Positions 9,902 to 19,115 of a stretch of 42,378 nt of DNA are shown piece after piece. The notes beneath the pieces are model-generated. The model saw nothing but the letters and a program-made list of their open reading frames with translations. It was not told the origin of the DNA and did no database searches. The position numbers were made by a program, and so were the translations under genes. Each line of letters begins with the position of its first letter. Position 1 is the first letter of the stretch. The stretch spans positions 1 to 42,378 of the forward strand of contig JACCLG010000024.1 in the NCBI GenBank assembly GCA_013425335.1, written 5' to 3'. The DNA comes from Microcaldota archaeon. GTDB lineage: Archaea > Micrarchaeota > Micrarchaeia > Burarchaeales > Fermentimicrarchaeaceae.

Positions 9902-11223
9902 TCTCCCAGCCCTATTCCCAGGTATCTGAAGCCTGCGCTCTCCAGTTTCTCTGGATTCCAAATTCTCCTTGTATCAACAATGCTCCTCCCCCTCATTTTC
10001 TTGAGCATCTCAGGTTTGATTTTTTTGAACTCATCCCATTCTGTGACAACTATGCAGCAGTCCGCTCCAGCAAGACAGTCAGCTGCGGATTCTGCGTACT
10101 CTATTGCATCTTTGAGTATTTTCTTTGCATTGTTCTCTGCAACTGGGTCATAGGCAACTACTGCTGCGCCCTCGCCCAGCAATTTCTTTATGATTCTCAC
10201 AGAAGGAGCCTCCCTCATGTCGTCTGTGTTTGGCTTGAAGGAGAGCCCCAGAATCGCAATCCTCTTTCCCCGCAGCCCCCCAAGGCTTCTTCTTGCCAAA
10301 TCCACAACATGGAGAGCCTGCTCCTCATTGACTGTCATAACTGTCTGGAGTATCTTCGGCTCGTACCCCAGCTCCCTTGAGAAGCTCAGTATTGCGTTGA
10401 CATCCTTTGGGAAGCAGCTTCCCCCAAATCCCGGCCCTGCCTCAAGGAAAAGCGGCCCCACCCTCCTGTCGAGCCCCACCCCTCTTGCGACCTCATAGAC
10501 GTCAACACCATTCAGCTTCTCGCATATGTTGGCAATCTCGTTTATGAATGAAACCTTTGTTGCCAGTATGGAGTTGCTCACATACTTCACCATCTCAGCC
10601 GAAACGGTATTCATCCTCAGAATCGGAACTTTCTTCCTCCCATAAAACTTCTTGAAAAGCTTCTCCAGGACATTTCCTGCCTTCTTATCGTGCTCCCCAA
10701 TTACCACCCTGTCTGGGTTGAACGTGTCGTAGACAGCATTACCCTGCCTCAGGAATTCAGGGCACATGCACATACCGAAATCCCTGCCGGCCGTTTTTCC
10801 CGAGAGCTTCTCAATGATTTCCTTAACCCTGTTTGCAGTGCCTGGAACAACGGTGCTTCTCACAACTACAGTGTGATAGCTTTTCTTCTTCCTCAGGCTC
10901 CTCCCAATCTCCTCGGCAACAGCATAGATAAAGCTGAGGTCAATGGAACCGTCAGCGGCGCTGGGGGTGCCGACGCATATAAATGTCACCTCAGAATTCA
11001 GAATTGCCTCAGCCCTTGTGTTTGTGGCTTTCAGGGCGCCAGACTTTACAGCGTTCCTGAGCAACCCCCCCAGCTCAGGCTCAAAGAACGGAGCTTTCGC
11101 CTCATTTATCATCTTTATCTTTTTGGGGTCATTGGTGGATATCAGCACCTTGAAACCACCGTTTGCAAAGCACGCTGCCGCAACAAGCCCCACATACCCT
11201 GCCCCTACTATTGAGATTCTCAT
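9898..11223 (-). CDS. UDP-glucose/GDP-mannose 6-dehydrogenase family
   Basis: MRISIVGAGYVGLVAAACFANGG, GPGFGGSCFPKDVNAI catalytic Cys motif, AILGLSFKPNTDDMREAPS. Confidence 0.93.
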   Translation of the reverse strand: MRISIVGAGYVGLVAAACFANGGFKVLISTNDPKKIKMINEAKAPFFEPELGGLLRNAVKSGALKATNTRAEAILNSEVTFICVGTPSAADGSIDLSFIYAVAEEIGRSLRKKKSYHTVVVRSTVVPGTANRVKEIIEKLSGKTAGRDFGMCMCPEFLRQGNAVYDTFNPDRVVIGEHDKKAGNVLEKLFKKFYGRKKVPILRMNTVSAEMVKYVSNSILATKVSFINEIANICEKLNGVDVYEVARGVGLDRRVGPLFLEAGPGFGGSCFPKDVNAILSFSRELGYEPKILQTVMTVNEEQALHVVDLARRSLGGLRGKRIAILGLSFKPNTDDMREAPSVRIIKKLLGEGAAVVAYDPVAENNAKKILKDAIEYAESAADCLAGADCCIVVTEWDEFKKIKPEMLKKMRGRSIVDTRRIWNPEKLESAGFRYLGIGLGE

Positions 11224-11277
11224 CAAACCTATTATTTAGGGAAAATAAATTAAATACTACCTGCCAAAAGGAGAAGC

Positions 11278-12225
11278 ATGATACTAATAACAGGCGGAAC
11301 CGGCTTTATAGGGAGCAACCTCGCAAACTATTTTGTTTCAAGAGGACATGATGTGACTGTTTTTGACAACCTCTCGTCAGGGAGAATTGAGAATATAACC
11401 CCTCATCTCAGCCTAAGAAACTTCAATTTTGTAAAAGGCGATATCCGTGACAAGGAGTTCATCAACTCCTCCATGAAAGGTGTTGAGGAGGTATACCACC
11501 TGGCAGCGGACCCCAGCGTCAAGGACAGTGCAACAAACCCCGAGGGCAGCTTTAGAATAAATGTGGATGGAACGTTTAACGTCCTTGAGGCAGCAAGGAA
11601 AAACGACGTCAAGAAAATCGTCTTCACCTCCAGCTCCACTGTTTACGGAGAAACTAAGGTGCTGCCAACCCCAGAAGACCATCCGGAAATTCCCATAAGC
11701 AACTATGCAGCTTCAAAGGTTGCAGACGAGGTATACATCTCATCATATGCCTACACCTATGGAATAAAGGGGGTAGTTCTAAGGCTTGCGAACATTTTTG
11801 GACCTCCTTCAACCCACGGAGTGATGTATGACTTCTACAAGAAGCTTCAGGCAAACCCCAAAAAGCTTGAAATTCTCGGCGACGGCAAGCAGAGCAAATC
11901 CTACCTATATATTTCTGACTGCATAGATGCAATAGCGCTGGCCTCAAGGAAGCAGAAAAAAGTTTACGACTACTTCAACGTGGGGAGCACAGAGATGACC
12001 ACTGTCAATGAGGTTGCAAAGAGCATGTGCTCCGTGCTCGGCGTACGGCCTAAATTTGTATACACTGGCGGGAAGAGGGGCTGGACCGGCGATGTGGTGA
12101 AGATGCTGCTCAGCTCCAAGAAGATAGAGAAGCTGGGCTGGAAGAAAAAGGTCAGCATGAGGGAAGGGGTAAAGCGTTATATTGAATGGCTTAACAAGGT
12201 GAGCGGGAAATTCCACACGCTTTAG
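11278..12225 (+). CDS. NAD-dependent nucleotide-sugar epimerase (GalE-like SDR)
   Basis: MILITGGTGFIGSNLANYF, FTSSSTVYGETK, YAASK; the last ~11 codons (NKVSGKFHTL*) lie inside a dispersed repeat. Confidence 0.9.
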   Translation: MILITGGTGFIGSNLANYFVSRGHDVTVFDNLSSGRIENITPHLSLRNFNFVKGDIRDKEFINSSMKGVEEVYHLAADPSVKDSATNPEGSFRINVDGTFNVLEAARKNDVKKIVFTSSSTVYGETKVLPTPEDHPEIPISNYAASKVADEVYISSYAYTYGIKGVVLRLANIFGPPSTHGVMYDFYKKLQANPKKLEILGDGKQSKSYLYISDCIDAIALASRKQKKVYDYFNVGSTEMTTVNEVAKSMCSVLGVRPKFVYTGGKRGWTGDVVKMLLSSKKIEKLGWKKKVSMREGVKRYIEWLNKVSGKFHTL

Positions 12226-12243
12226 GGGTGGGAGCATGTCACT
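12191..12243 (+). repeat. 53-bp hairpin repeat, copy 1 (IS200/IS605 right-end-like)
   Basis: ttaacaaggtgagcgggaaattccacacgctttaggggtgggagcatgtcact; same length as copy 2 with four mismatches. Confidence 0.85.
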
Positions 12244-14875
12244 CCTTTATCTTGAATATCCTGACCAAGCCTGATGCATTATTGGCTGGGTAGACCTGCT
12301 CGAATCCGTCAAGCTGGCCGAGTATGAACCCCTGGTAGAAAGTTGAATCATACATCTTGCCCTTTCTGTCATCCCAGCCACTTGTACCATCTGGCCATAC
12401 ATCTTTCGTGTACAGCATGGTATAAATATCATAGTACCTGCCGCTGATATACTGGGTGCCGCTGAAGGACGGGAATCCTTTGTTCCTCCTGCTCATGTTG
12501 CTCTCGTAGACAACATCGGCTATCTTCCTGTTTGCACCCTGCGTATCGAACAGCACGCAGTAAGAGTAATTCGAGCGCGTGTATGCCTTCACATATGGAT
12601 TAGCCGGGTCTGACGGCTGGCAGATGTCATTCACCGATATATCCCGCGGAATGTAGATTGTTTCAAACTGGTGGTCAATCTCACATCCCGATGTGCCGAG
12701 CTGATACATGTTGCCCAGCCTCTTGCCCTCGCTGAATGCGAAATCCATGTTTGTCTCATTGTTGTAAACACATGAGAGGAAGTCCAGAGCACCCCATTTG
12801 CTGATCAGATCCTGGTCAAATAAAACATATTTTGCATTATGCGCTATCATGTACTCCTTCAATGCCTGCGGAGTGTTTGAAACGAACTTATCAGCAACCT
12901 CCAGGTCCATGTCACCGTACAGATGGTCATTCCTTGTGACGCACTTCTTCTGCCCGAAATAGTTTATCCAGTGCCCGTAATCCCACCATGAAATCACTCT
13001 GTCATCTTCAGCAACATTATTCTTTATCCATTCCATGGGGTCTCTCCAGTACTGCGGTATCCTGGAGCAGAACAGGTAGGATGCTATTAATTTGCCATCG
13101 TTTGCAAGAAGATTGCAATCCCTTCCCATCTCTGTCGATGCATTTGCGAGCTGATACTTGGGGTCAAGCGTCCCGCCAACAACATCCACCACAGGCCCTC
13201 CTAAGCGAATGGTGCTGCTGGGGTATACGAAGCACTCGGAGGCAAGCACAATCAGCGCAACTACGAAAACCCCCCAAGCCGCCTCATTCCCAAACTCCTT
13301 CTTAAGGAAGTTCTTCAGCACCTTGTCCAGCTCCCCAAAAAACAGCGTGACTGCAACGGCAACCATGAATGAGACGTGAAGCAGATACTTGCTCTTGCTG
13401 AACCCCACATAGCAGATTGGGAATATCATTATGCCAAACAGAATACCCAGCTTAGACCCGCAGTATATGGAATATGCAATCGCAAGGAAGGCAAGTCCAA
13501 GTATCACATAGAGCACATCTTGGCTGCTGCCCAGAAACCCAATCGCACTTGCAAACTGCTGGGCAGTGGGCGTCTCCTCCGCAACTGTCATCATGAGCGC
13601 GCTGCCGGGACGCGCCACCGCAGCAGCATTCACAACATAACTCCAAACCCTCGGCCCTATTGGAACTGGAAAAGATGGAATGAATGTCACCAGAAGGATA
13701 ACCGCGCCTAGAAGCAGGTATCCTGCCAGGTAGTTTATCCTCTCATCCATGTTCTTAACCCTCTGGTCCATCAGGTAAAGGCCAATGGCAAACCCGAGAG
13801 CTACGGCAAAGCTCATTATATCGCTCGGTATCTCCCATCCTATGTAAACAGAATATAGAACATAGGCGAAAACCGTAAATGCCAGCACTATGGCGCTTGT
13901 TTTAATCAACTCCACGTTAGATTTTTTCTGCAGGTAATTAACCAGCGACTGCAGCCCTATATAACCCGCTGCAACCAGGTATACCAGCACATCCTGCTTT
14001 GACCCAAGCGTGGCAGCCATTGTAGCTATGCCGGCAAGAATCGCAAATCTTTTATCCTTCCTTGAAATTGCCAGCGCATATGCAGCATAGAAGAAAAATG
14101 CAGCAAAAATACCCCAGGGCTGCTGCTCGCTCTCCCCTGCGGCAAATTTTTCAACAATCATTGGTATTACGGCAATCAAAGCTGCACTTAACAGCCCGTA
14201 TTTCCTGCCGTATGCCTCGGAAATCAGTATATAAATCAGGAAGCATAGCAACGCTGCAACAAGAGGCGGGTAGGCTCCGGAAATGGTGGCGAGGATGTAG
14301 TTGTCAAACTGCTGGCTGCCCGTGATATAGCCGTGAATTGTATACCACTGCGCAGTTAGGTATGTTATCAAAGGTTGGTTTCGGTGCTGGTCTGGGTGTG
14401 GGAACCAGGCCAACTCGTCATGCAGAGGAACCGCCCCCTTCGTCAGGACGAACTGCGCTATCTGGTCGTAGTAATACGGATCAAACTCGTAGAATATGGG
14501 GCCGAGGCTCTGTATCCTTACCCAGAACGCAAACAGCATTATCACGAGCAGCAGCACCCAGGCTGCATCCCTTCTGTAATTGAATGACAGGCATATATCC
14601 AGGGCGCCCTCCCTGATGCACAGCAGCAAGCCGACGGCTGTGACAATGACCAGGTTTATAATGGCAAGCTGTGGCGAGTAAAGCACGCCAAATAAAGAGT
14701 ATATGAATAGTAGCAGTGGTGGGAACACCAAGCCGAGTATAAAGCCGAATGCGGCTATCGCCGGAAGAGGCAGCTTGGTCTTCTTAAGCAAAGCCAACGC
14801 TATGAGAAATCCCGGTATGAAGATTGAAAGGAAAACCGGAACAGCAGTCGTCAGGACCTCAATCTCTCCACTCAA
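12239..14875 (-). CDS. aglB: STT3/AglB oligosaccharyltransferase (paralogue 1)
   Basis: 878 aa multi-TM protein; ISWWDYGHWINYFGQ catalytic-domain motif; FYEFDPYYYDQIAQF N-terminal DxD-type region. Confidence 0.92.
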   Translation of the reverse strand: MSGEIEVLTTAVPVFLSIFIPGFLIALALLKKTKLPLPAIAAFGFILGLVFPPLLLFIYSLFGVLYSPQLAIINLVIVTAVGLLLCIREGALDICLSFNYRRDAAWVLLLVIMLFAFWVRIQSLGPIFYEFDPYYYDQIAQFVLTKGAVPLHDELAWFPHPDQHRNQPLITYLTAQWYTIHGYITGSQQFDNYILATISGAYPPLVAALLCFLIYILISEAYGRKYGLLSAALIAVIPMIVEKFAAGESEQQPWGIFAAFFFYAAYALAISRKDKRFAILAGIATMAATLGSKQDVLVYLVAAGYIGLQSLVNYLQKKSNVELIKTSAIVLAFTVFAYVLYSVYIGWEIPSDIMSFAVALGFAIGLYLMDQRVKNMDERINYLAGYLLLGAVILLVTFIPSFPVPIGPRVWSYVVNAAAVARPGSALMMTVAEETPTAQQFASAIGFLGSSQDVLYVILGLAFLAIAYSIYCGSKLGILFGIMIFPICYVGFSKSKYLLHVSFMVAVAVTLFFGELDKVLKNFLKKEFGNEAAWGVFVVALIVLASECFVYPSSTIRLGGPVVDVVGGTLDPKYQLANASTEMGRDCNLLANDGKLIASYLFCSRIPQYWRDPMEWIKNNVAEDDRVISWWDYGHWINYFGQKKCVTRNDHLYGDMDLEVADKFVSNTPQALKEYMIAHNAKYVLFDQDLISKWGALDFLSCVYNNETNMDFAFSEGKRLGNMYQLGTSGCEIDHQFETIYIPRDISVNDICQPSDPANPYVKAYTRSNYSYCVLFDTQGANRKIADVVYESNMSRRNKGFPSFSGTQYISGRYYDIYTMLYTKDVWPDGTSGWDDRKGKMYDSTFYQGFILGQLDGFEQVYPANNASGLVRIFKIKE

Positions 14876-14944
14876 ATCATCACTTTATAACTTTTAGTAC
14901 TATAAACATAAACATTTAAATAACTAAAATTCCGAGATGCTTCA

Positions 14945-16090
14945 ATGTACGATGTCAAGGTCATAGGCGCTGGCCCTGCAGGCTGCATAGCGGCTCGTGA
15001 GGCTGCGCGAAGAAACCTCAATGTGGCGGTATTTGAAGAACATAAAGAAGTGGGAGCGCGCCTGAAATGCTCCGGCCTGCTCTCAAAGACTGGCTTGGAC
15101 AGCCTCGGCGTTGATTACAAGAAGTCAGTAATGAACAAAATATACGGAACAAGGATATACTCCCCTGCTCTGGATGAGATGAGCATAGTATGCAGGGACG
15201 TTAAGGCATTCATCATAGACAGAAAGGAGTTCGACTCTGCATGCGCGGATGAGGCCGAGAGTCTCGGAGCAAAAATTCTGCTTGGGAGGAGGGCTTCAAG
15301 AAAAGACTTGGGCTCAAAACTCGTAATAGGCGCAGACGGCGCGCTCTCCCAGGTTGCGGCATGGTTCGATTTTCCCAAAGTGAATGAATTTGCATTCTGT
15401 TGCCAGGCGGATTTCAGCAATGCCCATATTCAGGATGCCGGTGTGGTTGATGTGTTCCTCTCCAATACTCTCTTTCCAGGCTTTTTTGGCTGGTGCATCC
15501 CGCTGAATGAGTCCGAAGCCAGAGTCGGGCTCGGAGTCTTCAGGGATATCAGAAGGAGCTACAGCCTCCCTGCAAGGCACTACTTCAATAATTTTGTAAA
15601 GAAGCATCCAGTTGTTTCAAAGATTCTTAAGAAATCAAAGCTTAGAAATGAGCTCAACGCTGTCATCCCGCTCTCTCCCAGGGAGGAAACCGCCAGGAGT
15701 GGAGTTATCCTTGTTGGAGATGCAGCTGGGCAGGTTAAAGCAACTACTGGTGGCGGCATCGTCTTTGGTGGGAACTGCGCAAAAATAGCAGGCAGGCTGG
15801 CGCCAGGCATCGTAAGGGGAGCGGATACAAGCACGTATGAAAAAACATGGAGGAGCAAATTCGGGAAGGACCTTATGCTTCACAAGAGAATCAGAGGCGT
15901 ATACAACTCCCTTGGCGATGGGCAGATAGAGAGGTACTTCAAATTTGCCAAGAGGGCTGGGGCTGAGAAGTTTCTTGCGGAGCATGGCGATATGGACAGC
16001 CCGGTTGCAATGCTGAATTCTGCAGCTGCACTGCCGCTCAAAGGCCTGTTCAGAACATTCGGCAGCATTGTACCCCGCAAGCTCTTGTGA
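14945..16090 (+). CDS. geranylgeranyl reductase family FAD-dependent oxidoreductase
   Basis: MYDVKVIGAGPAGCIAAREAARRNLNVAVFEEHKEVGARLKCSGLLS and GVILVGDAAGQVKATTGGGIVFG. Confidence 0.9.
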   Translation: MYDVKVIGAGPAGCIAAREAARRNLNVAVFEEHKEVGARLKCSGLLSKTGLDSLGVDYKKSVMNKIYGTRIYSPALDEMSIVCRDVKAFIIDRKEFDSACADEAESLGAKILLGRRASRKDLGSKLVIGADGALSQVAAWFDFPKVNEFAFCCQADFSNAHIQDAGVVDVFLSNTLFPGFFGWCIPLNESEARVGLGVFRDIRRSYSLPARHYFNNFVKKHPVVSKILKKSKLRNELNAVIPLSPREETARSGVILVGDAAGQVKATTGGGIVFGGNCAKIAGRLAPGIVRGADTSTYEKTWRSKFGKDLMLHKRIRGVYNSLGDGQIERYFKFAKRAGAEKFLAEHGDMDSPVAMLNSAAALPLKGLFRTFGSIVPRKLL

Positions 16091-16854
16091 AAAATAGGCA
16101 TCGTCCACCTAGGCAGCCACCGCAACAGATTTATAAATTCAATACGGATATTACTTACGTGGAAAACATACCTCAGCACCTCGCCGTAATCCCGGATGGG
16201 AATAGGAGATGGGCTAAGCAGCACGGATTGCCTGTCATAGAAGGCCACAGGAGAGGAATAGACAAGCTCCGTGACGTCTTGGAGTGGTGCAGGAATTTGA
16301 GCATCCCAATGGTGACCCTCTGGGGCTTCTCCATGGAGAATTTTGACAGGGACAAGGATGAGGTTCAGCTTCTCATGAAACTCTTTGAGCAGAAGATAGG
16401 CGAGATAAACAGGAAGGAAGTCCACGAGAATAGAATAAGGGTGAGGGTTTTCGGAAGAAGGGAGCTCCTCACGCCAAAAGTCAGGGAAAGGATTGAAAAA
16501 TTTGAGAAGGATACGGAGAAGTACAGCAATTATTTTGTGAACATACTCCTCGCGTACGGAGGAAGGCAGGAATTGGTGGATGCATGCAACTCCATACTCA
16601 AGGATTGCAGGGAAGGAAAGCTGCAGTCCATCACAGAGGAAGATTTTCCCAGATACCTGAGCACTGGGGGACTGCCAGACCCTGATTTGATAATACGCAC
16701 GTCAGGCGAGCAGAGGCTCTCCGGCTTCATGCCGTGGAAGAGCGCATACAGCGAGCTTTATTTCTGCCCCCAGCTCTGGCCTGACTTCTCAGAGAAGGAT
16801 TTGGAGGATGCAGTGGAAGAATACCAAAAAAGAAAAAGGAGGTTCGGCAAGTGA
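16087..16854 (+). CDS. uppS: cis-prenyltransferase (polyprenyl diphosphate synthase)
   Basis: HLAVIPDGNRRWAKQHGLP, GHRRGIDKLRDVLEWC, TLWGFSMENFDR, DLIIRTSGEQRLSGFMPWKSAYSELYF: conserved UppS regions. Confidence 0.95.
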   Translation: MKNRHRPPRQPPQQIYKFNTDITYVENIPQHLAVIPDGNRRWAKQHGLPVIEGHRRGIDKLRDVLEWCRNLSIPMVTLWGFSMENFDRDKDEVQLLMKLFEQKIGEINRKEVHENRIRVRVFGRRELLTPKVRERIEKFEKDTEKYSNYFVNILLAYGGRQELVDACNSILKDCREGKLQSITEEDFPRYLSTGGLPDPDLIIRTSGEQRLSGFMPWKSAYSELYFCPQLWPDFSEKDLEDAVEEYQKRKRRFGK

Positions 16855-17186
16855 CCTTAAAGGAGTTTGAGCTTGCGGATACAATGCTGAAGAGAATCCG
16901 GGGCCTTATGTTCAGAAGAAGCATCAAGAAACCACTTCTCTTCATAATGCCAACAGAATCAAGGGAATTCAGCACAATCCACTCCTTCTTTGTATTTTTT
17001 CCTTTTGATGCAATTTTTCTGGACTCAAAAGGTGTTGTTATTGATATGAAGAGTGGAATCAAACCATTCATGCTGAATATAACTCCAAAGAAGCCTGCCA
17101 AATACATAGTTGAGATGAAGGCTGGGGAGGCAAAAAGAAGGGGAATAAAGATTGGCTCCAGGCTTCTCAAGAACGCATATATTTAA
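16851..17186 (+). CDS. DUF192 family protein
   Basis: RIRGLMFRRSIKKPLLFIMP... IHSFFVFFPFDAIFLDSKGVVIDM; GTG start overlapping the uppS stop. Confidence 0.8.
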   Translation: MTLKEFELADTMLKRIRGLMFRRSIKKPLLFIMPTESREFSTIHSFFVFFPFDAIFLDSKGVVIDMKSGIKPFMLNITPKKPAKYIVEMKAGEAKRRGIKIGSRLLKNAYI

Positions 17187-17205
17187 AAGACGACCATTAA
17201 TCATT

Positions 17206-17937
17206 ATGCCAGTCAAAATCATTGAAACCGCCGAGTTTGACTTGAAGAAACCCATACTCGTTGAGGGATTTCCTGGCATAGGGCTCGTTGGAACAATCGC
17301 ATCAAGCTACTTGGTTGAAAAGCTCAAGATGGATTTGCTGGGCCATATCACTTCTGAGAAGTTCCCGCCCATAGCTGCTGTGCACAACAAGGTGCCGCTC
17401 CACCCGGCAAGAATATACAAATCGCAGAAGAACAACCTGCTTGTGCTATTCTCCGAGTTCATTATACCCCTGCAGAGCATTCACGAGCTGTCTGAAAGGA
17501 TATTGGACTGGTGCATCGAAAAGGATGTCAAGGAGATAATATCGCTTGGCGGCATAGTTGTCAAAGACCAGCAGGATGTTGTTTTTGGCATAGCGAGCAC
17601 TCCGAAGCTTGTGGAGCAGCTTGAGGCTAACGGGATAAAAACAATAAAGGAAGGTGCCACTACTGGAGTGAGCGGCGTGCTGCTTGCTGACTGCTACTCA
17701 AGAAAATTCCCTGCTGTTTCACTTCTGGCAGACTCCAAGCCGGAATTTCTGGACCCGAAAGCAGCCGCGCTTGTCATTGAATCCCTGAAGAAACTCATAA
17801 ACATAAAAGTCAGCACTGAAGAGCTCATAGCAGAATCTGCCAATGTAGAGGAAAGGATGAAGGAGCTCATGCTGAAAGCAAGGGATGCGCACAGCGACTA
17901 CAAGAAAGTTGAGGAGTTAGGTCCAATGTACGGTTGA
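17206..17937 (+). CDS. PAC2-family protein (proteasome assembly chaperone-like)
   Basis: KPILVEGFPGIGLVGTIASSYLVEKL and EIISLGGIVVKDQ; start set at the ATG downstream of the DUF192 stop. Confidence 0.85.
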   Translation: MPVKIIETAEFDLKKPILVEGFPGIGLVGTIASSYLVEKLKMDLLGHITSEKFPPIAAVHNKVPLHPARIYKSQKNNLLVLFSEFIIPLQSIHELSERILDWCIEKDVKEIISLGGIVVKDQQDVVFGIASTPKLVEQLEANGIKTIKEGATTGVSGVLLADCYSRKFPAVSLLADSKPEFLDPKAAALVIESLKKLINIKVSTEELIAESANVEERMKELMLKARDAHSDYKKVEELGPMYG

Positions 17938-17970
17938 TTTAAATTACTCTTTTTTCAAAACATTCTATAC

Positions 17971-18074
17971 GCGGGGGTGCCTGAGCCTGGTCTAAAGGGC
18001 AGGTGGCGTAAGCCTGCCAAACTTAAGATCCTGTGCACTTAGGTGCTACGTGGGTTCAAATCCCTCCCCCCGCA
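17971..18074 (+). tRNA. tRNA-Leu (anticodon UAA) with a 17-nt intron at 18004-18020
   Basis: Acceptor GCGGGGG/CCCCCGC plus A73; D-arm CCT...AGG with TGG; after splicing the anticodon arm is CAGGA-CTTAAGA-TCCTG (5 bp); class II variable arm GCAC-TTAG-GTGC; T-loop TTCAAAT. Intron tggcgtaagcctgccaa is bounded by a hand-folded BHB. Confidence 0.93.
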
Positions 18075-18095
18075 TTCAACTCCATAAGTGGTATC

Positions 18096-18476
18096 ATGAA
18101 AGAAGCAACTAAAACAAAACTGATTGATACCCTAGGGCTTGGGTTTGTTATCTGGCTGGTAGATTATGTAGCTTCAATAATCCTATTTTTCTTCATTCCC
18201 AAGGATATTCTCGGATGGGTCCTGTTTGTTATTTTCACTCCTCTATTGTTGTATATGTTGTATAAAAGGTTCAACAAAAGAAAAGAGAGAATTGGGCATT
18301 ACCTCCTGGTTGCGGCAGTCTGGACAATTATTGCAGTGGTGTTCGACTACTCGTTTATTGTGAAATTATTCAACGCGCAGGATTACTACAAGCTGGATGT
18401 CTATGTATACTACACAAGCACATTCCTCGCTCCTCTCTTAATCGGGGCGAAATACGGCACGGGCAGGCGACGTTAA
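18096..18476 (+). CDS. small multi-TM membrane protein of unknown function
   Basis: Start set at MKEATKTK because the track ORF start lies inside the tRNA; several hydrophobic helices. Confidence 0.6.
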   Translation: MKEATKTKLIDTLGLGFVIWLVDYVASIILFFFIPKDILGWVLFVIFTPLLLYMLYKRFNKRKERIGHYLLVAAVWTIIAVVFDYSFIVKLFNAQDYYKLDVYVYYTSTFLAPLLIGAKYGTGRRR

Positions 18477-18482
18477 TCCGCG

Positions 18483-19115
18483 TTACCAGAACTTCACAAG
18501 TATCAGCCTTATCTGGTCAGAGGTGTTCTCGCAAGCATCTGCTATGTTCTCAACAGACTGGAATAATGCATACATCAGAATTGCCTCAGCGCCAGGCCTG
18601 TTCTCCTTCAGCAGCACTTTCTTCGAATTGTAGTACTGGTCGTCCACGGCCTCTTCCACCCTCTCCACCTTATGCGCAAGCTCCATCGCACCTTCCTTGT
18701 CCCTGGAAATCATCTTGTCCATGCACTCATCAAGCTTTACTATTGCATCTTTATCATTCTCGCACATCTCCTCAAGCAGCTTCTTCTCCGAGTCCCTCAG
18801 CTTGCCTATTGCGGAGAGGTTCTTGCTTGCGGTGTATATCCAGTCGTTTATGGAGTCTGTCTCCTTTGCCAGTCTCATGAGGTCCTCCTTGTCCTGGCTT
18901 GCAAGCTCACCTTTTGCCAGCTGCGCCATTATATCCCTTCTCACATCGTCAGCCTCCTTCTCGAACATCTTTATCCTGTCAAACTTCCTGCCTCCCTTCT
19001 TCACCATATTCACAAGCTCTTCTATGGATTTTACTCCGAGATCGAACTCACTCTTGAACATCTCGAGGACATTCTCCTCCCTTCTCTCACCAAACCATTC
19101 AGATATGCTAGTCAA
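18483..19115 (-). CDS. DUF47 / PhoU-like phosphate regulator family
   Basis: 210 aa all-helical: MTSISEWFGERREENVLEMFKSEFDLGVKSIEELVNMV... FEKEADDVRRDIMAQL. Confidence 0.8.
   Translation of the reverse strand: MTSISEWFGERREENVLEMFKSEFDLGVKSIEELVNMVKKGGRKFDRIKMFEKEADDVRRDIMAQLAKGELASQDKEDLMRLAKETDSINDWIYTASKNLSAIGKLRDSEKKLLEEMCENDKDAIVKLDECMDKMISRDKEGAMELAHKVERVEEAVDDQYYNSKKVLLKENRPGAEAILMYALFQSVENIADACENTSDQIRLILVKFW

Noticed and set aside
17999-18018. Hairpin GGCAGG-tggcgtaag-CCTGCC read as the tRNA anticodon arm
   Set aside because: It gives an improper loop without U33 and an over-long variable region. The BHB/intron reading explains all tRNA elements; the hairpin is probably only an alternative fold of the precursor.
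18033-18476. Track ORF start (MHLGATWVQIPPPAFNSISGIMKEA...) upstream of 18096
   Set aside because: Its first ~21 codons lie in the 3' half of the tRNA-Leu gene and the spacer; ATG 18096 is the more plausible start.
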